The notes under the pieces were generated by a model, which was given only the letters and a program-made list of their open reading frames with translations, did not search any database and had not been told where the DNA came from. The position numbers were made by a program, and so were the translations under genes. A stretch of 64,000 nt of DNA from Diacronema lutheri (lineage: Eukaryota > Haptophyta > Pavlovophyceae > Pavlovales > Pavlovaceae): positions 1,054,001-1,118,000 of the forward strand of contig JAGTXO010000002.1 of assembly GCA_019448385.1 (NCBI GenBank), written 5' to 3'. Numbering within the stretch: position 1 is the first letter of the stretch; the number at the start of each line of letters is the position of its first letter. Positions 1 to 10,733 of this stretch are shown here, piece by piece.

Positions 1-600
1 CGTCCGGTGCGCGCGCGCGCGCGCCCGGTTGCGCGCACGCGGTGAGGGTGGCCGGTACTAGGCATGCGGCCGATGACCCTACGCCTCGCGTACACGCCCG
101 TGCTTGCAGGCTTTGCGTACGTGATTGCAATTGTGGTGCCACCGTCGCTCGCCGTGACGGTGTGCGGCGTGCTCGTCTGCTGCCTGTGTGGCTTCTTCGC
201 CGGGCTCGTGCCCACGCTGCGCGAGGCGACGGGCGGGATGCGGCTCGCGCTTGAGCTCTCGTACGGCCGGTGGGCACTGCAGTGCCTTGCGGCGCACGAC
301 TTTGCCCACATCCCAAACGCGCTCTACGCGGACGTGGGTGAGCAGCTCGCGCACATGTTCGCGTGGCCGACGCGCCGACAGCTCGACGAGAGCGGCGCGT
401 CCGCGTGCTCGCAGCCGCTGAGCGTCCTCTTTGCGACCGGCGTGGCCCTCCGCCTCGTCGGCTGCGTTGCGCTCGTCGCATCGCACCGCGACAAGCAGCA
501 CAAGCCGCCGCTCTTTGGCCGTAAGCTTGCCGTGGCGCCAAAGGAGCCGGCGGGCGCGGCCGCGCCCGCCGCGGCCGCGCCGTCCGCCATTATGTTGTGA
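1..600 (+). CDS. ABC transporter G family, C-terminal part (5' truncated)
   Basis: Only the end of this gene is present. Codable sequence runs from about 62 to the TGA at 598-600. A 55-nt intron (7-61, GTGCGC...TAG) appears to precede it, with six bases of an upstream exon at 1-6 that join in frame. The protein has a hydrophobic stretch rich in Val, Ile and Pro, then a long loop with the motif LELSYGRWALQCL, a second hydrophobic helix and a basic, Ala-rich cytoplasmic tail. The SYGRWA motif and the loop-then-last-helix layout match the ABC2-membrane domain of algal and plant ABCG transporters, which export lipids or other hydrophobic substrates. The ATPase domain lies outside the window, so family assignment rests on the C-terminus alone. 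The next gene begins 38 bp downstream. Confidence 0.6.
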
Positions 601-638
601 GTCGATTCGTAGCTTTTCCAACAGCTTTTCGCGCCACC

Positions 639-2846
639 ATGCTGGCACGCACGCCAAGCGCGAGCCGGCCGACCGAAGTGCATATCCGCGCGGCCCATGG
701 CTCTGGCGCGCGCGCGCGGCGCCCCGTCGATGCGGAGCGCGCGCCGCCGCTCGCGCAGCGAGCGCTCCGCGCCGCCGCGCGCAAGCTGCGCGTGCTGAGC
801 TGGGCGCCATCCTACTCGCGCGCGGACCTGATCGGCGACGTGAGCGGCGGGCTCACCGTCGCGGTGCTGCTCGTCCCGCAGGCGATCGCGTACTCGCTCC
901 TGGTCGAAGTGCCGCCGACAATGGGTCTATACTCGTCATTCGTGCCGCTTGCGACCTTTGCGCTCTTCACGTCGTCGCGTCACCTTTCGATCGGCCCGTT
1001 TGCGCCGGCGTGCCTTGTCATCGCGTCTGCCGTCGAGGGGCTCGTGCCGCCGGAGCACACGGAGGGCGAGTGGGTGCGCGCGGTGCTCGCGCTGACGTTC
1101 GTCACCGGCCTACTCCAGGTGTTGATGGGCATCCTACGGCTCGGCATCGTCGCGAGCTTCCTCGCCGCCCCGATCGTCGATGGCTTCACGGTGGCAGTCG
1201 CGCTCATCATCATGGCGTCGCAGCTCAAGTACATGCTCGGCGTGCCGATCGCGCGCGGCACGATGCCTGAGACCGTCGCGCGCGCCGTCGCGCTCGTCGC
1301 GCACGGCGAGTGCAACTGGTGGGCGGTGGGCGCGACCAGCATGGCATATACATTCATGGCTGCACTCCGCGAGGGCGGCCGACGCTGCTGCCGGCCGGGC
1401 ACGCCGGTCTTCGAGCAGCTGATCGTCGTCGTGCTCTTCACCGCCGTGCAGCGCGCGTGCGCGCTCCCTCTCGACACGATTGGCGAGCTGCCGCGCGGGC
1501 TGCCCGCGCCCAGCGCGCCGTGGCTGCCCGCCGAAGAGGACGAATGGCGGCAATTCGCACGTGCGGGCCTTGTTGTCGCGTTCACGTCGTTTCTGCTGAC
1601 CATGTCGGTCGCGCGCGCGTTTGCGGCGAAGCACGCGTATGCTATCTCGGCCAACCAGGAGCTGCTGGCGCTCGGCCTCGCCAACGTGGCCGGCTCCTTC
1701 TTTGGCGCCTTTCCGATCTCGGGGTCGTTGTCGCGCTCGGCGGTCGGCGCGGCCGCCGGCGTGCGCACGCCGCTGCACGGCGCGCTGCAGGCGATAGTGG
1801 TGGCGCTCGTATTGCTGTGGATCACGCCGCTCTTCCGCACGCTCCCTTTCGCCGCACTCGCCGCGATCATCTTCGCCGCGCTCCGCTCGCTCGTCGACTT
1901 TCGCGCCGCGGTCCGGCTGTGGCGGAGCAGCCGGACCGATTTTGCGCTTTGGGCCGTCGCGTTTGGCGCGACGGCCGCCTTCGACGTGGAGGCGGGGCTA
2001 GTTGCGGCGGTCGGCTCGTCGCTCGGTCTCCTCGTCCTGCAGACTAGCCGCCCGCGCTGGGCTGTCCTCGGCCGCCTGCCTGGCACCGACGTCTTCCGCG
2101 ACGTGACGCGCTACCCGAGCGCGCGCGCACCGCCGCACGCTCTCATCCTCCGTTTTGACGCGCCGCTTCACTTCGCCAACGCGAACTTCTTCGCGAAGGC
2201 GCTACGCGGCCAGCTGCGCGCGATGCGCAGAGCGCGAGGGTCGCCACCCACGCACGTCGTCCTTGACTGCTCGGCAATGCATAATCTCGATGCGAGCGCG
2301 GACGCCATTCTTCGGCAGCTCCTCGAGGAGTTGCGCGCGGACGGCATCGCTGTCCTCCTCGCGAGCCCGCGCGCACGCTTCCGCGACGCGCTCCGGCGCT
2401 TCGGCACGCTGGACGCGCTTGTCGGCGAGCGCAACATCTTCCCAATCCTCCTCGATGCGGTTGAGGTTGGCTGCGCGCGCGCACCCGAGCCGCCGCCCGC
2501 CGATACGGCGCGCACTGCCCCTCTGCCGTCGAGCCTGTCGCTCGCACGATCGCGCGCGAGAGCCGCTAACCGCTCGTACAGCTCGCATCGCGCGCTCGAG
2601 CGCGCAGACTCGTCGGACGACGACGAATCGGAAAACTCGGAAGACTCGTCGGGTGCGTCCGATGAAGCCGCGCCGCGCTGCACCGTGCGCGCGCGCGCCG
2701 ATGACGACGACGAGGTCAACGACGACGGTTTTGACACGGCCTCGGAGCTCGGCAGCGCAGAGCCGGGCGGGACAGCCGGCGCCGGCGCATCGCACCGTCG
2801 CGCACTGGCGAAAGCGCCAGAGGCGCTGCATGACATGTCTGTGTAG
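639..2846 (+). CDS. SulP/SLC26-family anion (sulfate) transporter with STAS domain
   Basis: A 735-residue intronless SulP transporter. The ATG at 639 is chosen because it lies in a perfect context (GCCACCATGC); in-frame sequence upstream has no ATG. The N-terminal 65 residues are basic and cytoplasmic. The core starts at about residue 66 with the SulP signature (GDVSGGLTVAVLLVPQAIAY), followed by multiple hydrophobic segments up to about residue 480, including GLYSSFVPL and AISANQELLALGLANVAGSF. A STAS domain follows at roughly 490-610, with VVLDCSAMHNLDASA at the position of the conserved loop. The tail is acidic and Ser-rich. SulP proteins move sulfate, bicarbonate or other anions across membranes; the substrate cannot be told from sequence. 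The gene faces the WD40 gene tail to tail with only 26 bp between stop codons. Confidence 0.9.
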   Translation: MLARTPSASRPTEVHIRAAHGSGARARRPVDAERAPPLAQRALRAAARKLRVLSWAPSYSRADLIGDVSGGLTVAVLLVPQAIAYSLLVEVPPTMGLYSSFVPLATFALFTSSRHLSIGPFAPACLVIASAVEGLVPPEHTEGEWVRAVLALTFVTGLLQVLMGILRLGIVASFLAAPIVDGFTVAVALIIMASQLKYMLGVPIARGTMPETVARAVALVAHGECNWWAVGATSMAYTFMAALREGGRRCCRPGTPVFEQLIVVVLFTAVQRACALPLDTIGELPRGLPAPSAPWLPAEEDEWRQFARAGLVVAFTSFLLTMSVARAFAAKHAYAISANQELLALGLANVAGSFFGAFPISGSLSRSAVGAAAGVRTPLHGALQAIVVALVLLWITPLFRTLPFAALAAIIFAALRSLVDFRAAVRLWRSSRTDFALWAVAFGATAAFDVEAGLVAAVGSSLGLLVLQTSRPRWAVLGRLPGTDVFRDVTRYPSARAPPHALILRFDAPLHFANANFFAKALRGQLRAMRRARGSPPTHVVLDCSAMHNLDASADAILRQLLEELRADGIAVLLASPRARFRDALRRFGTLDALVGERNIFPILLDAVEVGCARAPEPPPADTARTAPLPSSLSLARSRARAANRSYSSHRALERADSSDDDESENSEDSSGASDEAAPRCTVRARADDDDEVNDDGFDTASELGSAEPGGTAGAGASHRRALAKAPEALHDMSV

Positions 2847-2872
2847 GCGCGCTCACGCAACGTCTCTCGTCC

Positions 2873-5392
2873 TCACGCGCTCGCCTGCTGCCCATCTACG
2901 GTCGGGCGCGACGACGCGAGGAACGCGTCCGCGACAGCCATCTGCGCGCGCGAGACGGGCGCGCGCGGCGTGTGCTCCCTCGACGCCGAGCTGCCGCCGC
3001 CCACCGAGCCGAGCGTCGTCGAGGCGAGCGTGGCCGAGGCGAGACGCAGCATGGCGGCCGCCGACGACGGCGACTCGGCGGTCACATTTGAGTCGTTGCG
3101 GCGGAGCGTCGAAAGTTCGGACAAGCTCTCGCGCAGCTCGAGTGACAGTTGAGAGCCATTCAACCGGAGCATGTCGCGCTCACAGAGCGCCTCGGACAGA
3201 CGTGAGTGCGCCGTGTCCAGCTTCTCGCGCGCGTCCGCGCGGTCGAGCCGCGCCTGCAGTAACTCGCGCCGCAGCGCGTCCTCGCGCGCGGCCGCGTCGG
3301 CGAGCGCGCGCGCGTGCGCCGCCTCCTGCTGGCGGTTCGCGTCCTCGAGCTGGCCGCACAGCGCGTGCAATTGGCGCTGCTCGTCGAGGTCGGCCGCCTG
3401 CTGCTCTATGAAGGCTTGCGAGAGTTCGTCCAGCTCGCGCGCCTTGGCCGCGCCGAGCGCGAGGGCGTCCTCGAGCTCGCGCGCAAGCGCCGCGGTGACG
3501 GCGAGGGCTCGGAACGCGTCGTTGCGCGTCTGCTTGCGGAGGCGGGCAAGCGTCTTGAGGTGCTCGTCGAGCTGCGCGCGCGTCGCGGCCGCGTCCGCGA
3601 GCGCCGCCGCGTACTCGTCGAGCGACAGCCGCGCCTCCGCCTCCTCGCGCTCCCATACGACGGCGCTCGGCTCGCCAGGCACCCACGCCCACACGATGCG
3701 CCGCTCGACCGCGTGCGTGCGCAGCGCACCGACCGCGCCCGCGCCCATGCCGGCGTCGGCGGCAGCGGCGAGCGCGTCCTTGGCGCGCAGCGTCTCGCGC
3801 GGCTCGAGCGTGAGCGCGTCGAGCACGTGGATCCCCGCGCGCCCGCAGCAGACCCACAGCCGCAGGCCCATCGGCACGAGCGCGCTCGGCGCGCCTGCGC
3901 ATGTCGTGCGCAGTACGCACGCGAAGTGGGGCGCGCCCTGCCACTTGCACACGGCGCCATCCTCGCTTGCCGAGATCACGTGCGCCGGGCCCGTCGAGAT
4001 CAGCGCGCGCACCGCGCCCGCGTGCTCGCCGCGCAGCGTCGCGATGCATGCCTCGGACTGCGCGAGGTTGAAGATCGCGTGCGCCAGGTCCCACACGCGC
4101 ACCGTCCCGTCGTCCGCGCCCGACCAAATGTGCGCGCCGAGGATGAGCACGCAACGGACGGCGCCCGTGTGCCCTTGGTAGGCCCGTTTGAGCCTGCCCT
4201 CTGAATCCCACACGCACAGCCGCCGGTCCGAGCCGGCCGAGACGACGAGTCCGGACGGCGCGGCGGGCGGGGGCAACGAGCCACCCGGCGCTGGGAGCGC
4301 GCGCTGGACGGCAATGGATCGGACGGCGCCGGCGTGCAGGCGCGTGATCTCGCGCACGACCGCGCGCGACTGCGCGTCGTAGAGCAGCACTGAGCCCGCC
4401 TCCGTCCCCGCCCAGACAGTCAGCGCCCGGCGCGAGCGCGCGGCTGCGAGCGTCGTGAGCATGTGGTGCAGGGAGAGGACCGTGTCGCGGTGCGTCGCGG
4501 ACGCGGCGTCGAAGATCATGATCGAGCCGGTGTCGCGCGCGACGATCCACACCTCCTTGCCCACGAGCACCGCGCACCGCACGCTCACGTTGACTCGCAC
4601 GGGCGCGCGCTCGGCGCGCGGTGCGGGCGCCCCCGATTTTCGCCGCACGGGCGCGCGGCGCCTGTGCGCAGTGCCCACGCGCGGAGACGGGCCGATGTCC
4701 CGGACGGGCGGCGCGGCTGTGAGCATCGCGGCTGGGTTGAGCCCGCCCACCTGCGTGAACTCCACCGCGTCGTGCCCGTTCGGCGCGGCGTGCGCCGGCT
4801 CGTCCGGCGGCTCGTCGTCCACCTCCGCGGCGGAGTCGGCCTCGGCGGCCATCTCTGCCCTCAGCCACTGCGCGTACGCCTGCATCGACTCGTCCGCGCC
4901 CTCGTGGGCGGGGCTAGGGCCGCGGCTGGCGCGCCGAGAGGGGACGGGCTGCATCAGCGACACCGCGTCCGCGTGTTCCGGCGCCGCGCCGCTCTGGCTC
5001 GGCGCGCCGAGCATCGACGGGTCGCTGCCGAACACGACGCTCCCGGCGGAGGCAAAGTGCGCGCAGTGCGCGGACGGCGGCTCGCGCTGCTCGCCGGTAT
5101 ACTTCGCGGCGATCGCGCGGAGCAGAGAGCCCACCTGCGCTCTGGCCACCGGTGCGAGCCGCTGCAGCGAGTTTTCCCGCCCGAGCGTCGATGCCATGCG
5201 CGCGAGCTCGCTCGCGCCCGAGCGCACACGCGAGCGCGCGAGCGCGCGTGGCGAGCCGTCGCCCGAGCCGCGTTGCGAGGAGGCGACCTCCGAGACGCAC
5301 GCGCCGTCCGCGTCCATCTCTGACGACGAGCCCCCGTCGCCGCACGCCTCTCGCTCCGTACGGATCTCCTCGTCGGTCTCGCTGCTGCTCAT
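2873..5392 (-). CDS. WD40-repeat protein with C-terminal coiled coil
   Basis: An 839-residue intronless protein starting at ATG 5392. Residues 1 to about 265 are acidic, Ser/Ala-rich and probably disordered. From about 270 to 580 there are WD40-type repeats with recognisable ends such as LVVSAGSDRRLCVWD, HIWSGADDGTVRVWD and HVISASEDGAVCKW. From about 600 to 770 the sequence is a strongly predicted coiled coil with regular Leu and Ala heptads, Glu and Arg. The last 60 residues are Ser/Ala-rich. The propeller-plus-coil layout suggests a scaffold or trafficking adaptor, but I do not recognise a specific orthologue. It is divergent from the BCS1-like gene, with 189 bp between start codons. Confidence 0.8.
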   Translation of the reverse strand: MSSSETDEEIRTEREACGDGGSSSEMDADGACVSEVASSQRGSGDGSPRALARSRVRSGASELARMASTLGRENSLQRLAPVARAQVGSLLRAIAAKYTGEQREPPSAHCAHFASAGSVVFGSDPSMLGAPSQSGAAPEHADAVSLMQPVPSRRASRGPSPAHEGADESMQAYAQWLRAEMAAEADSAAEVDDEPPDEPAHAAPNGHDAVEFTQVGGLNPAAMLTAAPPVRDIGPSPRVGTAHRRRAPVRRKSGAPAPRAERAPVRVNVSVRCAVLVGKEVWIVARDTGSIMIFDAASATHRDTVLSLHHMLTTLAAARSRRALTVWAGTEAGSVLLYDAQSRAVVREITRLHAGAVRSIAVQRALPAPGGSLPPPAAPSGLVVSAGSDRRLCVWDSEGRLKRAYQGHTGAVRCVLILGAHIWSGADDGTVRVWDLAHAIFNLAQSEACIATLRGEHAGAVRALISTGPAHVISASEDGAVCKWQGAPHFACVLRTTCAGAPSALVPMGLRLWVCCGRAGIHVLDALTLEPRETLRAKDALAAAADAGMGAGAVGALRTHAVERRIVWAWVPGEPSAVVWEREEAEARLSLDEYAAALADAAATRAQLDEHLKTLARLRKQTRNDAFRALAVTAALARELEDALALGAAKARELDELSQAFIEQQAADLDEQRQLHALCGQLEDANRQQEAAHARALADAAAREDALRRELLQARLDRADAREKLDTAHSRLSEALCERDMLRLNGSQLSLELRESLSELSTLRRNDSNVTAESPSSAAAMLRLASATLASTTLGSVGGGSSASREHTPRAPVSRAQMAVADAFLASSRPTVDGQQASA

Positions 5393-5486
5393 CGCGCCCG
5401 GGGGCGGCGTGGCGTCCGTGCAGCAGTCCGCGCGGCAGTTATGGGGATATTATTTGAGCTCGCACGCGTGGGATATCGCCCTTGTC

Positions 5487-5494
5487 TATAAAAT
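5487..5494 (+). promoter_or_regulatory. TATA-box-like element upstream of the BCS1-like gene
   Basis: TATAAAAT lies in a short AT-rich island (about 5440-5520) in an otherwise very GC-rich region, about 90 bp upstream of the ATG at 5582 and between two divergent genes. Its sequence and position fit a TATA box for the rightward BCS1-like gene. No transcription start was observed, so this is inference from sequence. Confidence 0.4.
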
Positions 5495-5581
5495 TAAATG
5501 CCTTTTCTCTTTCTCTCTGGCGCGCTCGATCGGTGGGCTTGACTGGGCTCGGACTCCGAGCGCCCGCACGTGCGGCGAATA

Positions 5582-6104
5582 ATGGGCGGCGAGGAGGACG
5601 ATGGGAACGGCTTCAACCCGCACGACCCACGCTCGATCCAGCTGGGCTTGTCCAACATGTTCCGCACGGGCAACCACGCGCTCGACATGATCATTGCCAT
5701 GTCGATTCCGATGGTCCTCAAGCTGCTCATGGACTCGTCGGGCTGGATGCGCGACCGCCTCACCGAGGGCCTGCGCTGGCTGCAGCACAGCGACTCGTTC
5801 TTCGAGCGCGTCATCGTCTACGAGGAGCGTCGCACCTCCTGGGGCTCGGTGATGAGCGGCCGCGACCAGCGCAACAACGTGCTGCAAAAGGCAATGACGC
5901 TCTACATTGACGAGCACTGTGCGAAGCAGATGGCCGCGTCCAGGGTCGCAAAGGTGCGCGCGGCGGCGCGCGGGGCGGCAGCGGCGCGCGCTCGGCGCGC
6001 GGCGCTGATGGCAGTCTCTTGTGTTGCGCGACCCCGCCGCGTGGCGCCCTCGCCGCGCCAGGTCGACTTGATGGCGATCAAGTTTGGCGACGAGAATCGC
6101 AGAT

Positions 6105-6138
<34 letters not shown>

Positions 6139-8166
6139 AGACGCGCAGGCGAACCGCAAAACGGGTCTGGGCGAGCTAAAGCACTACCGCGTGACGTCGT
6201 CGGTCCCCTCCAACGTCGACTTTGAGCTCGAAAAGGGCCTGAAGCTTCGGATCCACACGTCGGACGACCAGGAGGGCAAACAGGGCGAAAAGAACGCCTC
6301 CTCCTTCGGCGGCTCGAAGAAGGTCGTCGCCTTCACGATCCGGTGCGAGGGCCCCAACGCGGTGCAGCGCGTGAACGGCTTCATCGAGCGCTGCTACACG
6401 TGGTACAAGGGCGAGCTCTCCAAGAAGGTTGACAAGAGCCGATATATGTACGTACTCATGACTAAGACCTTTTCCACGCGCAGCAACGACAACGATGGCG
6501 ACAGCGACGCGCCGGACAAGTCATACAAGCGGTACCGCTTGTCGGACGAGAAGACCTTCGACTCGCTCTTCTTCGCGCAGAAGGAGACGCTGCTCCACAT
6601 CCTCGCCAACTTTGCCAAGAAGAGCGGCCGTTACGCGATCTCCGGCTACCCGCACAAGCTCGGCTTGCTGCTTCACGGGCCGCCCGGCACGGGCAAGACG
6701 AGCCTCATCAAGGCGCTCGCGCACCACACGCAGCGCTCAATCGTCAACGTGCCGCTCTCGCGCATCTCCACCAACCAGGAGCTGATGGACGTTGTCTTTG
6801 ACCAACGCTACTCGGTGAAAGGGGAAGATGTGCCCATTCGGCTCAAGTTTAAAGGTGCGCGCGCCGCGCGCGAACCCGCCTGAGAGCCAACACGCTGCGG
6901 CGCATTGCTCGGCCCTGCGCGCTCATTCCACTCCGCCGCCGACGCCGACGCCGTCCGCCGCGCGCGCAGACGTCGTCTACGTCTTCGAGGACGTGGACGC
7001 CGCATCCAAGGTCGTGCATCGGCGCGATGGCGGCGCGCCCGCCCGCAAGGAGACGACGACGGTCACCGTGACGCACAACGCGGCGGAGGGTGCGGAGGCG
7101 GCGACCAACGGCGAGGTCAAAGGCATCGACGACGCCGCGGCCGAGGCAGAGCGGCAGGTGATCGAGCTCGCGCTCAAGGCCTCGGCGGCCGAGGCGGCGT
7201 CGTCCGAGGCAGCCAAGGGCGACAAGTCGGCGGGTCCGCTCAAGCTGTCCGAGATGCTCCTCCTCGATTTCCCGGACAAGCTCGACCTGTCCGGTGCGCG
7301 CGCCGCGCCGACGCCGCGCCCGGCGCCTCGCCCGCCCAACCTTCCCACGCGCGCGCGCGCTCGCTCTGTCCGGCGTGCAGGCCTGCTCAACGTGCTCGAC
7401 GGCGTCGTGGACACGCCGAACCGCATCCTCGTGATGACGACCAACCACCCGGAGAAGCTCGACCCCGCGCTGATCCGGCCGGGCAGGATCGACAAGATTC
7501 TGTACCTCGGTGCGCGCGCGCTTGCCGCCGTGGCGCGCTCGTTCGAGCGCCGCAGCGTTGCTCACGCACCGCGCCGCCGCAAGCTCCGTCGCAGGGTACA
7601 TGCGCGCGCCCGAGGCAGCGCGCATGGTGTGCCACTACTTCCAGCTCGACGAGCTCCAGCCCGCGCAGATGACCAAGCTTTCACACATGCTCGACGGCAT
7701 GGCTGTGGGCACGGGCTCGGCGCCACCAATGCCACACATGCAGACGTCGCTCCTTACGCGCCTCGAGCTCACGCCCGCGCAGGTGGAGCAGCTGTGCGCA
7801 GAGTGCGACTCTGTCGAAAGCCTCCTCGAGGCGCTCGCCAAGCGCATCACCGGCTCCGACCCGACGTACGCCAACCCCCTCGCGCCGCACGCGCACGCAG
7901 TGCCGCCGAAGCGCGCGTCCCGCGCGCCGAGCACGAGCGCTTTCTCGCTGCCGTCCGTCTTCGGCGGCGGCGGTGGAGGAGGCGGTGCTTCCGTGCCGCA
8001 GACGCCGGGCGCGCGCAAGCTCTCGTCCGGCGGCTTTGGGCACGGGAGCACAACGGTCACCGTCACCCGCTCGGTCGGGCAAGACGCGCCCGGCGCGTCG
8101 CGCCTCGCGTCGTCCGGCCGCGCCTTCTCAGACGGCGGCCTGCTGCTCGATGACGCCGTGCGCTGA
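5582..8166 (+). CDS. BCS1-like AAA+ ATPase
   Basis: Five exons: 5582-5953, 6062-6854, 6970-7293, 7381-7509 and 7595-8166. The introns (85-115 nt) all begin GTGCGCG and end AG, and each removal restores a conserved BCS1 motif. The start is ATG 5582; upstream in-frame sequence lacks ATG. A hydrophobic N-terminal segment ([14 protein letters not shown]) resembles the single membrane helix of BCS1. The AAA domain has Walker A ([16 protein letters not shown]), Walker B ([10 protein letters not shown], split by intron 2), [12 protein letters not shown] across intron 3, and [23 protein letters not shown]1 translocates folded Rieske Fe-S protein in the mitochondrial inner membrane; plant relatives include other organellar ATPases. 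Exon 2 carries ten GAC codons (poly-Asp, 6107-6136). The C-terminus after the AAA domain is Ser/Gly-rich and not conserved. Confidence 0.88.
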
Positions 8167-8281
8167 CCGTGTGGCGTGGCTCCGGATTTCGGAGCCATCG
8201 TCCAACGGGCCGAGGACGTTCCTGCCGAAAGCTGCTCGATGGCGCCGTGCCGTGCGCTGTCGAAAAACTAGCAAGTAAGTA

Positions 8282-8719
8282 CTGCCCGTTGGGTCTGAGT
8301 TCGCGGACGAAGGAATAGGAGAGACCCGCGCGCGAAAAAGCGAAAATGGCCGCGAGAGGTGCGCGCGCGCGTCGCGTCGGCCCCGCGGGAGGTGGCGCGG
8401 TGCGTGTCGCGCTATGCGTGTCGCCGCTGCGCGTGGGGGTTCCTGACATACCCGGGAACCCCGCTCTCATAACCGCGACACGTGCAGGCGGCGCGGCCGC
8501 AGCGCCGCGAGCGGCGTCATCATCGGCGTCGGTCGCGGGCACCGGCTCTCGGTCGAGGTCATGAAGATCATCCTGCGGCGGCTATTTTCTCGGCAGGAGC
8601 GCGGTGAGGATTGCGGATGACCTCCACACATCCACCGACACGCTCACGGAGTCGATCGTCCGCGCCACCATCGAGCGGTACGAGGCCACCGGCATCGTCG
8701 ATTCCCAGCCGAACAAGCC
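8282..8719 (+). repeat. Left terminal inverted repeat of the transposon
   Basis: This 438-bp arm is repeated in inverse orientation at 10575-11012. It contains a nested near-palindrome (GGGGTTCCTGAC...GGGAACCCC near 8440-8463) and the first coding part of the transposase-like frame (IADDLHTSTDTLTESIVRAT). Similarity to the right arm stops abruptly after the codons for PNKP. Confidence 0.9.
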
Positions 8720-8731
8720 ACACGCTCGGTG

Positions 8732-10294
8732 AGCCGGCAGCGGACGGCGGCGTCGCGGACGGTGTCGCCGTGCCGGCCCCGGGTTCCCAAAATGGCCAGG
8801 ACCCCGCCGCCGCAGCTGCGACATCCGCCGCGCCCGGCCCGCCGGCCGGCGCAGGCGCGCTCGCGGCCCTCCGCTTGGACGCGGACGCCGGCGCGCGCGC
8901 TGGCGTTGGTCGCGTCAAGGTTGCGCGCGCCGGTCCGTTGGACAAGGCGATAGCCGACAAGATGACGCGAGCGAAGCGCAAGGCCGACCAAGACGAGGCC
9001 GATCGCGCGCGCGAGACCTCGGCGCCGGCTGGCGCGCGACCCCGCGTGCCGAGGGTTACCATGTACTCGCCTACAACAATTGGCGCGCTGCCGCAGCGCT
9101 CGTCTCGCAAGCCCAGCGCTGGCGCAACGAAGCCGCCCGAGAAAGCGGCTCCAGTGCGCGCCCTCGCCGGCGGCGGGGCCGGCGCGAAGGCCGGTAGCTC
9201 GAGCGCGCTGCCGGACGAGCACGAGCCGGCGCGTGGGCTTGCGGCGGTGCCCGCGCAGGATTCGCTCAAGTCGTGGCGGGCGACTCCGAGGAGGAGGGGA
9301 AGGCTTTGGAGACGCTGCGCGTGTACCTCGTGTCCTTTGACGCGTACGTTGATGCCCTCTACGTTGATGCCCTCAAGCCGGGCGAGCCATTGTGCGTCAA
9401 GCTGGGCGCCAACTCGGGGGACAACGATGCGATCACTCGCGTGCAAGCTTTAAAAAGGGCCAAGCTCCTCTTCGGTATAGCGCGGAGGCCGCGGAGCTCG
9501 CCAAGTCGGAGGCCGCGCGCACGCAGAGGAGAACAAGGTGCACTTTGCGCCTGCGCTCGGGGAGAAGGCGCAAGCGCAGGCCCGGTCGGCTGAGACGCGC
9601 GCCAACAAGGACGAGGCGGCCGCAAAGGCGGCGGAGATCAAAGCCGCGCAGCTTGAGGAGCGCACGGCGGAGACGAGCGATGTGTCGGCGCGCCGGCCCG
9701 GCGCGCGAGACGCGTCGCGCCGCTAATCGCGCTCGACCGGCGAAGACGGTGAGGATGACGAAGCAAGCGCTTCCGCGCCGCTACGCGCTCTCGTTGGTCT
9801 ACAAGCAGCCGACGGCTTTTACGCGCTGGTCGAGAGCCGCGACGTGCTCACCACGCTCCTACGCTCGACGCACGACTCGGCTCACGGCAACCTGCCGCAG
9901 CCGCCTCACTCCCTTCGGCTCTACCGGATCGGCATCAGCGAGAGGTCGGCGCGCCCGCAGTGTTCGTCCGCCTGACACAGATCACCGACGATGCCGACGT
10001 GGCGCGCAGGTTTTACGCGTCGAGCGGCGCGCAGCAGGACTTGGACATCTGCATTCTCTACCTTGTCGTCGAGGTGACGGCCCCGCCCAAGCACCCTGGC
10101 AAGGTCGGTGGCGGCGGCCTCGTGGCGTCGGGCGGCTGGGCCGGCGCGTTCGGTGCCTGTTCCGCGCCTGTGCCGGCGCCGCAGTCCATTGCTCCCACTA
10201 TGCCGGCCGCTCCTCCAGCGTGGCGCTCGCGCAGCAGGTCGCGCAGGCGCTCGAGTTGTGCAAAAGTGGCTGGGATGCGACCGCGCAGGCGTGA
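8732..10294 (+). pseudogene. Decayed, unidentified cargo gene inside the transposon
   Basis: Coding-like sequence shifts between frames along the interior. About 8732-9275 reads Ala/Gly/Lys-rich with AIADKMTRAKRKADQDEADR. About 9273-9470 reads EEEGKALETLRVYLVSFDAY and CVKLGANSGDNDAITRVQAL. About 9541-9726 is a Lys/Ala/Glu helix ending in a stop. About 9735-9945 reads GFYALVESRDVLTTLLRS and PHSLRLYRIGISE. From 9960 it reads VFVRLTQITDDADVARRFY, then ICILYLVVEV. Each piece has coding character but stops or frame changes break it at least four times. A 15-bp tandem duplication (TACGTTGATGCCCTC, 9346-9375) is one lesion. I do not recognise the family. Alternatives are an undetected multi-intron gene or a captured host gene fragment. 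Confidence 0.45.
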
Positions 10295-10329
10295 ATCAAG
10301 GCTGCTGAGCACATCAACAGCAGCGTCGA

Positions 10330-10733
10330 GCGCGCGCAGCTGTTCCTCAGCATGCCCGAGGTGTTCTTCTTCGTCGCGGGCCACTTGGACGCGCTGCATC
10401 TTCTTGAGCGAGAGGCCGGCGGCGCAGAAGTTGTAGTGAATGTACTCGCGCGTGAACGCCTTGAGCGTGACGGCCTGCAGCTCGGCCGCAATCTCGCTTA
10501 AGTGAAGTCACGGTTGCTCCGCCATGATCGCGAGCATCAGCTCCTGGTCGAGCTCGCTCATGAGCTTCGCGCACGGCTTGTTCGGCTGGGAATCGACGAT
10601 GCCGGTGGCCTCGTACCGCTCGATGGTGGCGCGGACGATCGACTCCGTGAGCGTGTCGGTGGATGTGTGGAGGTCATCCGCAATCCTCACCGCGCTCCTG
10701 CCGAGAAAATAGCCGCCGCAGGATGATCTTCAT
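10330..10733 (-). pseudogene. Tc1/mariner (IS630-type) transposase N-terminal remnant
   Basis: On the minus strand the frame reads YFLGRSAVRIADDLHTSTDT, then ATIERYEATGIVDSQPNKP, LMSELDQELMLAIMAEQP, a TGA stop at 10508-10510, and then in the same frame LSEIAAELQAVTLKAFTREY and CAAGLSLKKMQRVQVARDEE. This is the order of the two helix-turn-helix units of Tc1/mariner and IS630 transposases, which bind the terminal repeats. A frame change near 10710 and the internal TGA mean no full-length product. The catalytic Asp residues expected downstream are not visible. The first 40 codons lie inside the right inverted repeat. Confidence 0.65.

Noticed and set aside
79-810. Long minus-strand open frame opposite the ABCG and SulP genes
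   Set aside because: Arg/Ala-rich shadow of GC-rich coding sequence on the other strand with no recognisable motif.
8611-9453. Intact 280-residue plus-strand gene inside the transposon
   Set aside because: Its first third is the antisense-like reading of the inverted repeat and its end is out of frame with better coding signal at 9273, so it is better seen as a broken gene.
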